From positions 558,001-622,000 of the forward strand of contig CAYOJW010000001.1 in assembly GCA_964404445.1 (NCBI GenBank): a stretch of DNA of 64,000 nucleotides. Direction: 5' to 3'. The stretch is from UBA2336 sp964404445. GTDB lineage: Bacteria; Bacteroidota; Bacteroidia; Cytophagales; Cyclobacteriaceae. A program made the translations under genes and the position numbers. Within the stretch, counting starts at the first letter, position 1; every line of letters starts with the position of its first letter. The notes beneath the pieces are model-generated. The model saw only the letters and a list, made by a program, of their open reading frames with translations. It was not told where the DNA came from and did no database searches. Below are positions 1 through 6,839 of the stretch, piece by piece.

Positions 1-1
1 A

Positions 2-1117
2 CTACCTTTTCAGGAGGCCATTGCCGGTTCGCAGGATTATTACATGATCAACAACCAGTATAAATCGCTGGCTGATATTCAGGCCGACTCCGGATTAAAC
101 GCAGCGTTTACGGCACTCAAAAACTTTAAGGATAATTTGCCCGGCTACGCTGGTGGCGGATCGATCGAAGCAGCCGCAGGTGCCAGTGCACAATTCAATG
201 GCGTGCTTAATTCATGGTTGGGCAATGCGTATGGATCATCGGCCAACCGCATTGGTGCAGACGGAATGGGTGAGGCACTGGCCATGATTGAACACGATGG
301 GCAAGAGCTTGTGTTGAAGAAGAACACATTGGGTAACATATTATCGTACAGGTTCGATAAGATTGCCAAAGGTGTACAGTTAAACAATGCCGTTACAGCG
401 GTTGCATACAGCGGTAGTGAGGTAACGCTTACCATTAAAAACACTGCCGACAACAGCCAAACAACCGAAACGTTTGGCAAAGTAGTGGTTACATCACCGG
501 TAGCGGTGCTGAACGACCCGTCACGGATAACTTTTTCGCCTGCGCTTCCTGCATCGAAAACAAGCGCGCTGAGCCGCATCGGTATGGATGCCTCCATCCG
601 TATGGTTATTGAGTTTACACGAAACGATTTCTTTGGCCCGAACCCGGTTTTTATTTTTGGCGGGGTTGAATGTCCGTCATACTTTTTTGCCGGTGTGGGT
701 CGCAGTAAATTAAACCGCACGTTGTGCTTAACCATTAATGGCTCCAAGGCAGAAGAACTGAGCCAGCTTTCGGACGAAGATAAAGTAGCAAACATCCTGG
801 CTGAGATGGATGTGATGTTTGACGGTAAGGCATCGGAAAATGCCAGACGGTCGCTTGATGATATTGGAACAGTATTGTGTGTGGTACAAGACTGGACAAA
901 AGAACCGTACATACAAGGCGGGCAATCGTACCCGAAAGTAGGCGGCACAAATGCCGACCGCATTGCGCTGGCCGAGCCTGTAAATAAAATGCTCTACTTT
1001 GCCGGTGAGGCAACCGATATAACCGGTGAGTTTGGTACCATTAGCGGAGCGTTAAAATCGGGCAAGCGTGCCGCAGAAGAAATTGTAACTGATATTTTAG
1101 AAGAGAACGGGGTGTAA
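2..1117 (+). CDS. Flavin-containing amine oxidase, C-terminal part (truncated by window edge)
   Basis: The frame is open from base 2, so the 5' part including the Rossmann FAD-binding GxGxxG lies outside the window; the first Met in view (base 44) is internal. The last 40 residues carry the family signature FAGEATDITGEFGTISGAL followed by SGKRAAEEI, which closes the FAD site in monoamine-oxidase/polyamine-oxidase-like enzymes (COG1231). The middle contains the usual substrate-domain pattern with an ITFSPALP-like segment. The family oxidises amines with FAD and oxygen; the substrate cannot be read from sequence. It ends 545 bases before the methyltransferase gene and is not obviously linked to it. 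Identification at family level is firm, the specific substrate unknown. Confidence 0.85.
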   Translation, partial: LPFQEAIAGSQDYYMINNQYKSLADIQADSGLNAAFTALKNFKDNLPGYAGGGSIEAAAGASAQFNGVLNSWLGNAYGSSANRIGADGMGEALAMIEHDGQELVLKKNTLGNILSYRFDKIAKGVQLNNAVTAVAYSGSEVTLTIKNTADNSQTTETFGKVVVTSPVAVLNDPSRITFSPALPASKTSALSRIGMDASIRMVIEFTRNDFFGPNPVFIFGGVECPSYFFAGVGRSKLNRTLCLTINGSKAEELSQLSDEDKVANILAEMDVMFDGKASENARRSLDDIGTVLCVVQDWTKEPYIQGGQSYPKVGGTNADRIALAEPVNKMLYFAGEATDITGEFGTISGALKSGKRAAEEIVTDILEENGV

Positions 1118-1476
1118 CGTTTTGCGGCTTGGCGTAGTGGTGGGATTAGAAGCACTAACGCTCAATCGAAGCCGCTCAGCCCCGCTTTTGGCAATACCTT
1201 GTGCTTGTTGCACAACTACTGCCTTTACTTTGTCTGCACTTTGGCACCATCAAAATCAGTTAAATTTCGAGGATTATTTTTCTGTAAATGGGCTGCTCGG
1301 TAATACAAATGTCAGGATACTTACACTTGTGATGTAAAATTTGTTAAGCTTATCGTCTATGCTTTTTGTTGTCGTCATTTGGCTTGTCTGTTCATATATG
1401 TCAAAGTCGTGTGTTTACAGTATCTTGGTTTTATAGCCCTTAACGCTCATAATATACGCACCCCAAAAAACGATTT
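1118..1476. other. Intergenic stretch at the left border of the restriction-modification insertion
   Basis: No convincing gene. A 71-codon frame at 1122-1337 has no family resemblance and no start context. The sequence contains TAACGCTCA twice (about 1155 and 1442) and a GC-rich segment (CCCCGCTTTTGGCAATACC) of the kind seen at borders of accessory DNA in Bacteroidota; that comparison is from memory and weak. Composition turns AT-rich toward the right end. Confidence 0.4.
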
Positions 1477-1592
1477 CATATACCCCTCCAACCCGAACAG
1501 GTTTTGCGAAACAACAAAACGTTTAGCGCAGTATCGTTTCGCGTACCAAAATCCAGATGCCCATAATCAGCACGAACCAACCAAAGGTTTTA
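1477..1592 (+). repeat. Direct repeat copy 1 (duplicated 3' end of the permease gene)
   Basis: This 116-base segment aligns without gaps to 3546-3661 at a constant offset of 2069 bases. I count about seven mismatches. It includes the last codons and stop of the TauE/SafE permease and the bases just beyond. The two copies bracket the restriction-modification genes, as expected for an insertion that duplicated its target. Confidence 0.9.
1523..1592 (-). pseudogene. Fragment of the TauE/SafE permease C-terminus
   Basis: Read on the minus strand this piece encodes FGWFVLIMGIWILVRETILR followed by a stop, identical at protein level to the end of the intact permease at 3592-4383. There is no upstream coding sequence in this copy. 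It is a remnant left by the duplication that accompanied insertion of the neighbouring restriction-modification genes. The few base differences from the intact copy suggest the event is not very recent. Confidence 0.85.
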
Positions 1593-1662
1593 GGCGGTGG
1601 GTGTACACAACGTGAGGGAGTTTGTGGCTGCATCTGTTAAGTTTGGCATCGTTCAAATTCTG

Positions 1663-2598
1663 TTAGTCTGTCCAATGAAGTTGCAACTGATTCACTTTTG
1701 TTTTCTCTTTCTGTACGTGATTGTGTGCATCGATTCCGTCAATGTCAAAGTTGCAGACTAAGGCTTCAACAATCGTTCTACGATTTTCAATGTTGCCGCC
1801 TGAATGATAGAAATGGTCTTTTGTTACAATGTTGAATTTATTCCAAAATTTTTCAATCATTTCGTTCGCTCTCCAGTCGTTGTGATGCCAGGTTGAAAGA
1901 ATAAATTTTGCTTTCGTTTTAGAAAGTAAGTGAAATAAAAGTTCTTCGTCCTGTTCTGTCCATCCGTTGTAGTAATCGACATGCCTTCCATAGTAAGGAG
2001 GGTCGCAATAAATGATGTCGCCCGCTGTTGCTAAGGGGATAATGTCTGCAAAACCTTTGTTTGTGAAAACCCAGTTATCATTAATAACCGCCTTCACATT
2101 CGCAACTTGATTTACAATTTTGGTTGTGTAGGCTTGTGCAAAGCGATTTGGTTTTTTGCAAAACGGAATATTCCAATTCCCTTTCCCACCGAAACGCATC
2201 ATACCATTGAAACCTGCTCTTGAAAGAAACAAAAAATCAAGTGGTGCAAACTCTTTGTTGAAGCGATCACGAATTTCTCTGAAATACGTGTAACCGTCTT
2301 CGTCAGCCGATGAAAGTTTTTCGTCAGCTTCTTCAAGATATTGTTTTACAATGCCTGTTGTGATAGTCCCGTCTTGAATGCCCTTGTAAAAATTTATGAT
2401 ATGAGGATTTGTGTCGTTTAAAATTGCTTGCCTGAAACCAGCGTTAAAAGCAACTACGCCAGTTCCTAAAAATGGCTCTATCCATTTTCCACTGGAGTTT
2501 GCAATTGCGGCAACATCCATTATCCAAGGGACAAGTTTTGTTTTTATTCCCTGGCTTTTAATTGGCGGTATAACAACCTTTTTATTCATCGTTGCCAT
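1663..2598 (-). CDS. DNA adenine-N6 methyltransferase of an EcoRV-like system (Dam/D12 class)
   Basis: The 311-residue protein has the class-alpha adenine methyltransferase order: an SAM-binding FLGTG (residues 43-47), a variable target-recognition middle, and catalytic DPPY (199-202). These are the D12/Dam family hallmarks, the family to which M.EcoRV belongs. Its job would be to methylate adenine in the site cut by the adjoining EcoRV-like nuclease, probably GATATC. The gene overlaps the nuclease gene by 17 bases and is read after it, so the two are probably translationally coupled. A second ATG three codons in (2589) is an equally good start. Family call is firm; the recognition sequence is inferred from the nuclease. 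Confidence 0.92.
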   Translation of the reverse strand: MATMNKKVVIPPIKSQGIKTKLVPWIMDVAAIANSSGKWIEPFLGTGVVAFNAGFRQAILNDTNPHIINFYKGIQDGTITTGIVKQYLEEADEKLSSADEDGYTYFREIRDRFNKEFAPLDFLFLSRAGFNGMMRFGGKGNWNIPFCKKPNRFAQAYTTKIVNQVANVKAVINDNWVFTNKGFADIIPLATAGDIIYCDPPYYGRHVDYYNGWTEQDEELLFHLLSKTKAKFILSTWHHNDWRANEMIEKFWNKFNIVTKDHFYHSGGNIENRRTIVEALVCNFDIDGIDAHNHVQKEKTKVNQLQLHWTD

Positions 2599-3445
2599 TT
2601 CCGTTTTGTGATTCTTCGTCCTCGTCTAACTTTTCAATTTCTGTTTTATGCTTTTCAAGGATGTCTATTCCTCTTCCCTTATACTCCAAATAAGTTCTCA
2701 GGTTGATGTAGGGTCTTGGAATTTCCAATGCCTTTGCCATGTCATTGGTAAGATAATACATCCAATAATCATCGTAAACCTCCTCGCCTAACTCAGCAAA
2801 CACACCTTTGCCATTTACCAGCCTGTCAATGTTATTTGTAGAACCGATATTTTTTGTGTTGCCACTTCCAGGGCTTGCGGAAGCGATTTTATATTTTGGC
2901 TGAACAAAGAATTTGAAATCTCTGATTACAGATTCAATCTTGTTTAATTCGTCAAGGGAGTAAATTGTTTTCTCGTTCGGGTTTTCTTTAACTTGCGAAT
3001 AGAGGACACCTAAAACCAAATGAGCAGAATAATCTTTGTAAGGGTATCGTGTGTTCTTTGTACTTTCTCTGTTTCGGAAATAGCCAGTAAAAGCACCCAG
3101 CGTCATGCTTTTGATTTTGTTATCCGAATCTTTGAAGGTGCTTTTGATGTCAACCGCAAATTTTTCTCCCGTCTTGTTTGAAATGAAAGTCAGGTCGGGG
3201 TAAAAATTTTGTTGTGGCGGAAGTTCAAGAATCAGATCATTCTTCTTTGCAAAGTTCTCGAAAGCAGGAATCAGCAAAAGCTCTATAACCTTTGAAACCA
3301 CTTTGGTATCAATTGAAATAGTGTAAATGTTTTTGTAAATATCGATGAAGCCCTTTACAATCCAGTCGCCTTTGTCGGTTGCAATAATTTTGTTGTATGC
3401 TGCAACTTCCTCTTGAAGGGCTTTGAGGATTTCATCTTTTGTCAT
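2582..3445 (-). CDS. EcoRV-like type II restriction endonuclease
   Basis: The 287-residue protein is recognisable as an EcoRV homologue. PD at 83-84 and DIK at 99-101 match EcoRV Asp74, Asp90 and Lys92, and Glu55 sits where EcoRV has Glu45. The QQNxYP Q-loop is kept (78-83), and the DNA-recognition R-loop reads GSGNTKNIGS (193-202) against GSGNTTNIGS in EcoRV. Because these residues read the bases, blunt cutting of GATATC is the best prediction. The protein is about 40 residues longer than EcoRV, with an acidic C-terminal tail. It is transcribed first in the pair, ahead of the protective methyltransferase, and no controller (C) gene is visible. Confidence 0.92.
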   Translation of the reverse strand: MTKDEILKALQEEVAAYNKIIATDKGDWIVKGFIDIYKNIYTISIDTKVVSKVIELLLIPAFENFAKKNDLILELPPQQNFYPDLTFISNKTGEKFAVDIKSTFKDSDNKIKSMTLGAFTGYFRNRESTKNTRYPYKDYSAHLVLGVLYSQVKENPNEKTIYSLDELNKIESVIRDFKFFVQPKYKIASASPGSGNTKNIGSTNNIDRLVNGKGVFAELGEEVYDDYWMYYLTNDMAKALEIPRPYINLRTYLEYKGRGIDILEKHKTEIEKLDEDEESQNGNGNDE

Positions 3446-3545
3446 AGACCAAAGGTAGTATTTTAGGTGTCAAGTTTGGATTGAGAAGTGATAAAGTTTT
3501 TGTTATCCGAAGAGAAAAAATTTTACGTTAGCACTGTACACAACC

Positions 3546-3661
3546 CATACACCCCTCCAACCCGAACAGGTTTCGCGAAACAGTAAAACGTTTAGCGCAG
3601 TATCGTTTCGCGTACCAAAATCCAGATACCCATAATCAGCACAAACCAACCAAAGGATTTA
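3546..3661 (+). repeat. Direct repeat copy 2 (end of the intact permease gene)
   Basis: Partner of the repeat at 1477-1592, ungapped. This copy contains the native 3' end and stop of the intact permease gene, so it marks the right border of the restriction-modification insertion. Confidence 0.9.
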
Positions 3662-4383
3662 CGAAGTGTTATGGCGCGTAATCGTTTAGAAAACTTGTTG
3701 CCGACTAAGATACCAACAACCGACAGGCCGGTAACGGATAGCAAAAACAACCAGTCGATTTCGTAGGTAAGCACATCGCCTAAAAAGCCACTGAGGGAAT
3801 TGATGGCAATAATAAACAGCGAAGTGCCTACCGCTGTTTTAAAAGGCAACCCGGTAAGCAACACCAAAGCCGGTATAATTAAAAATCCGCCTCCGGCACC
3901 TACTAACCCGGTTAAAAAGCCAATGATAATTCCTTCAATCGTAACCAGCACAATGCGAAAACGATGGTTGTCGTTAGTGATTTCTTTCCGGCCACGGATC
4001 ATCGACATCGAGGCTAAAATCATCAGCAAGGCAAACAGGCCGAGGATGAGGATGCGCTTGGTAACCTCAAACGATTCGATCTGAAAAACAACTTCGGGGA
4101 TTGCCGGAACAATCCACTTACGGGTAGAAAAGATAGTAACGATAGAAGGGATGCCGAAGAAAAACCCGGTGCGGATGTTTACCAAGTGTTCTTTGTATTT
4201 GGGTATCGCCCCAACAAAGCTGGTAATGCCTACAATAAACAACGAATATGCCGAGGCCATCACTACATCGATGTGTAACAGATAGACTAAAATGGGAATG
4301 GATAGGATGGACCCTCCGCCCCCGAGGATGCCCAGGATTACCCCGATAAAAATACAGGCAACGTACCCGATCAGCTCAAGCAT
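3592..4383 (-). CDS. TauE/SafE family membrane permease
   Basis: The 263-residue protein is almost wholly hydrophobic with about eight membrane segments and the family's duplicated glycine-rich motif: ILGGGGSILSIPILV near residue 20 and LVGAGGGFLIIPALV near 165. TauE/SafE proteins export sulfite, sulfoacetate or related anions, or take up sulfur compounds; the substrate here is not identifiable. The start codon lies 6 bases after the stop of the RlpA-like gene, so the two are likely cotranscribed. Its last codons are duplicated 2 kb away by the restriction-modification insertion, but the gene itself is intact. Confidence 0.9.
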   Translation of the reverse strand: MLELIGYVACIFIGVILGILGGGGSILSIPILVYLLHIDVVMASAYSLFIVGITSFVGAIPKYKEHLVNIRTGFFFGIPSIVTIFSTRKWIVPAIPEVVFQIESFEVTKRILILGLFALLMILASMSMIRGRKEITNDNHRFRIVLVTIEGIIIGFLTGLVGAGGGFLIIPALVLLTGLPFKTAVGTSLFIIAINSLSGFLGDVLTYEIDWLFLLSVTGLSVVGILVGNKFSKRLRAITLRKSFGWFVLIMGIWILVRETILR

Positions 4384-4389
4384 GATGTA

Positions 4390-5073
4390 TCAAAGCTTGG
4401 CGTAGTCAACAATGAAAGTGTCCGGAAATTTTTTGATGATTTCTGCACGGAAGGTTTCAGCTTTTTCGCGGTTTGGAAACTGTCCGAGAATGAGGCTGTA
4501 ATATTTTACACCATTTAAAATCTTCACCTGCACAACCACTTCTTTTTTATACGAACTTTTTAAGTTATCGGCTAAGCGCATCAGGTTTACCAACTCCTGG
4601 TAGGTGCCGATTTGTACACCAAAACCTTTGGGGGTTTTCCGGTCGATTTTAAATTCGTAAAATTCTTTTTCGTCTACCACAACATGATCGATAGCCCGTG
4701 CGGGATCACTGGTTTTTCCGGAACCGGCATCTACCACTTCAATTTTAACTTCGGCCAGGCCGATGTTTACAAACTCAAGTTTTTCGGCTGCCGATTTTGA
4801 AAGGTCGATGATGCGGCCGTCCACGTAAGGGCCACGGTCGTTGATCACGACATCAACCGACAGGTTGTTTTTCAGGTTCGTTACCCGGACTTTCGTACCA
4901 AACGGCAGTGTTTTATGTGCGCCTGTAAGTTTGTTATGCTTGTACTTTTCGCCACTGGCCGTTGGCCTGCCTTCAAACTTATCGGCATAGTACGAAGCCT
5001 TGCCGGTTTGCGTTTGCGCTAAACAAAAAGTGGTGAACAATACGAAGGCAGTTGAAAAAATCAAAGTTTTCAT
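4390..5073 (-). CDS. rlpA: RlpA-like protein with double-psi barrel and SPOR domain
   Basis: After a signal peptide (MKTLIFSTAFVLFTTFCLAQ) the protein has the RlpA double-psi beta-barrel: GKASYYADKFEGRPTASGE, LPFGTKVRVTNL and VVINDRGPYVDGRIIDLS. The C-terminal 75 residues look like a SPOR peptidoglycan-binding domain (GFGVQIGTY through LILGQFPNREKAETF). RlpA proteins are septal lytic transglycosylases acting on denuded glycan strands in Pseudomonas; activity varies between relatives. There is no lipobox, so it is probably periplasmic rather than lipid-anchored. I chose the ATG at 5073 because the signal peptide starts there; an upstream TTG at 5094 would add seven residues. Confidence 0.85.
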   Translation of the reverse strand: MKTLIFSTAFVLFTTFCLAQTQTGKASYYADKFEGRPTASGEKYKHNKLTGAHKTLPFGTKVRVTNLKNNLSVDVVINDRGPYVDGRIIDLSKSAAEKLEFVNIGLAEVKIEVVDAGSGKTSDPARAIDHVVVDEKEFYEFKIDRKTPKGFGVQIGTYQELVNLMRLADNLKSSYKKEVVVQVKILNGVKYYSLILGQFPNREKAETFRAEIIKKFPDTFIVDYAKL

Positions 5074-5121
5074 AGGCGGTAGATTATCCCTCAAATTTAA
5101 AAGGACTTACCGAATATATCA

Positions 5122-5153
5122 TTAGCGAATTCGCACCGCAACGTTTATCTTTG
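5122..5153 (+). promoter_or_regulatory. Predicted Bacteroidota-type promoter of guaB
   Basis: TATCTTTG at 5146-5153 matches the -7 consensus TAnnTTTG, 29 bases before the guaB ATG. The -33 element is weak (TTAG at 5122-5125, 20 bases upstream). Assignment is by pattern only. Confidence 0.55.
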
Positions 5154-5182
5154 CCCGGCAAATAACAGATCGTTTATTTGCC

Positions 5183-6655
5183 ATGGCCTTAGATTCATCA
5201 AAATTCCTGTACGAAGCGCTCACCTACGATGACGTGCTTCTTGTTCCTGCGTATTCCGAAGTCCTGCCGCGTGAAACCCGCACCGACAGCAGGCTTACAC
5301 CCAACATCAGACTGAACATCCCGATTGTATCGGCCGCAATGGACACCGTTACCGAAGCCGAACTGGCTATTGCCATGGCGCTGGAAGGAGGGCTTGGGTT
5401 TATCCATAAAAATATGCGCATCGACCAACAGGCCGAACAGGTACGCAAGGTTAAGCGTTCGCAAAGCGGGCTGATACTCGATCCGGTTACGTTGTTGGTA
5501 AACGCTACCGTGCAAGAAGCCGAAAACATTATGCGCGAGTTTAAGATCGGGGGTATCCCGGTAATCGATGAAAACGGCAAGCTGTTGGGCATCATCACCA
5601 ACCGCGATTTACGTTTTCAAAAAAATATGTCGGTTGCCGTGGAAACCATCATGACGAAAGACAATTTAATAACGGCTCCTGAAAACATTACGCTCGATAA
5701 AGCCGAAACCATCTTACAGAAATATAAAATTGAAAAACTACCGATCGTTAACAAGAAAGGCAAACTAACCGGATTGGTTACATTCAAAGACATCCAAAAG
5801 AAAAAGAATAAACCGAATGCCTGCCAGGATGCTTACGGCCGGTTGCGCACCGGTGCAGCGGTCGGTGTAACCCCCGATATTCTTGATCGTATCGATGCGT
5901 TAAAAACGGCCGGTGTAGATGTGATTAGCATTGACACCGCGCACGGCCACTCAAAAGGTGTAATGGATGCCGCGAAACGCGTGAAGAAAAAATATCCATC
6001 GTTAGAAATTGTAGTGGGCAACATCGCCACCGGTGAAGCGGCCAAAGCGCTTGCCAAGGCAGGTGCCGATGCCGTGAAGGTTGGTGTGGGGCCCGGCTCG
6101 ATATGTACAACCCGTGTGGTAGCCGGTGTGGGGTTGCCGCAGCTATCGGCAGTGTATGAAGCGGCCAAAGCGTTGAAAGGTTCGGGTGTTTCGGTTATTG
6201 CCGATGGGGGCATCCGCTTTTCGGGCGATATTGTAAAAGCGCTGGCGGCCGGAGCCGATAGCGTAATGGTTGGTTCGTTGTTAGCCGGTACGGAAGAAGC
6301 ACCCGGTGAGATGATTATTTACGAAGGAAGAAAGTTCAAGTCGTACCGGGGCATGGGTTCGCTCGAAGCTATGGAGGTAGGTTCAAAGGATCGTTACTTC
6401 CAGGATGTAGAAGACGATATTAAAAAACTTGTGCCTGAGGGAATTTCCGGCCGGGTTCCGTACAAAGGCTTAGTGGCCGAAGTGCTGTACCAGATGGTAG
6501 GCGGGTTGCGTGCGGGCATGGGGTACTGCGGGGCTAAAAACATGGAAACGCTGAAGAAAGCCCGTTTTGTAAAAATCACCTCGGCCGGGGTAACCGAAAG
6601 CCACCCGCATGACGTAGCCATAACCCGGGAAGCCCCGAATTATAGCCGGAAGTAG
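5183..6655 (+). CDS. guaB: Inosine-5'-monophosphate dehydrogenase
   Basis: The 490-residue protein has the family's normal length and order: an N-terminal barrel part beginning ALTYDDVLLVPAYSEVLPR, a tandem CBS (Bateman) insert at about 95-215, then the rest of the TIM barrel. The catalytic loop GPGSICTTRVVAGVG carries the active-site Cys, followed by ADGGIRFSGDIVKALAAGA and the flap region MGSLEAM. It oxidises IMP to XMP with NAD, the committing step toward GMP; the CBS pair usually senses purine nucleotides. The gene is monocistronic, divergent from the rlpA-like gene and with its own promoter pattern upstream. Confidence 0.97.
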   Translation: MALDSSKFLYEALTYDDVLLVPAYSEVLPRETRTDSRLTPNIRLNIPIVSAAMDTVTEAELAIAMALEGGLGFIHKNMRIDQQAEQVRKVKRSQSGLILDPVTLLVNATVQEAENIMREFKIGGIPVIDENGKLLGIITNRDLRFQKNMSVAVETIMTKDNLITAPENITLDKAETILQKYKIEKLPIVNKKGKLTGLVTFKDIQKKKNKPNACQDAYGRLRTGAAVGVTPDILDRIDALKTAGVDVISIDTAHGHSKGVMDAAKRVKKKYPSLEIVVGNIATGEAAKALAKAGADAVKVGVGPGSICTTRVVAGVGLPQLSAVYEAAKALKGSGVSVIADGGIRFSGDIVKALAAGADSVMVGSLLAGTEEAPGEMIIYEGRKFKSYRGMGSLEAMEVGSKDRYFQDVEDDIKKLVPEGISGRVPYKGLVAEVLYQMVGGLRAGMGYCGAKNMETLKKARFVKITSAGVTESHPHDVAITREAPNYSRK

Positions 6656-6839
6656 GCTCTTTTTCTATAGGGCATTGTTAGCGTATGTAACTGAGTCAAA
6701 GCCGGTTACATAACACGTGTTAATTGTAATTAAATGCTTACTTTTGGGGGTTTAGGCAGCCCCATGCTTTACCCCCGAAGGCAAGTGTGCTTACTGAATG
6801 TAACGGAATGTTGTTGGCTTTGATTCAATCAATTATTGT
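6656..6839 (+). promoter_or_regulatory. Leader of the giant secreted-protein gene, with GC-rich hairpin
   Basis: A stem of GGGGGT (6746-6751) with ACCCCC (6771-6776), and an inner GGCA/TGCT pairing, forms a stable hairpin about 65 bases before the giant gene. No U-run follows, so it is not a classic guaB terminator, and I do not recognise a riboswitch family. A TTGGCTTTG near 6810 is a loose match to the -7 element. Confidence 0.4.

Larger units (their letters stand above)
1477..3661. mobile_element. Restriction-modification cassette bracketed by long target duplication
   Basis: Between the two 116-base direct repeats lie only the methyltransferase and endonuclease genes. No transposase, integrase or terminal inverted repeats are visible. 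The 10-mer TGTACACAAC occurs just inside copy 1 (1602-1611) and just before copy 2 (3535-3544), perhaps marking the cassette ends. Insertion with long target duplication has been described for restriction-modification genes in Helicobacter pylori by Kobayashi and colleagues; here it is inferred from the repeat layout alone. Confidence 0.7.

Noticed and set aside
1122..1337. 71-codon frame after the amine oxidase gene
   Set aside because: No family resemblance, GTT/Leu-rich chance composition, and lies in border DNA of the insertion.
1118..3545. Possible integron attC-like sites around TAACGCTC and ACGTTAGC
   Set aside because: No paired core sites with a convincing stem, and no integrase in view; the target-duplication explanation fits better.
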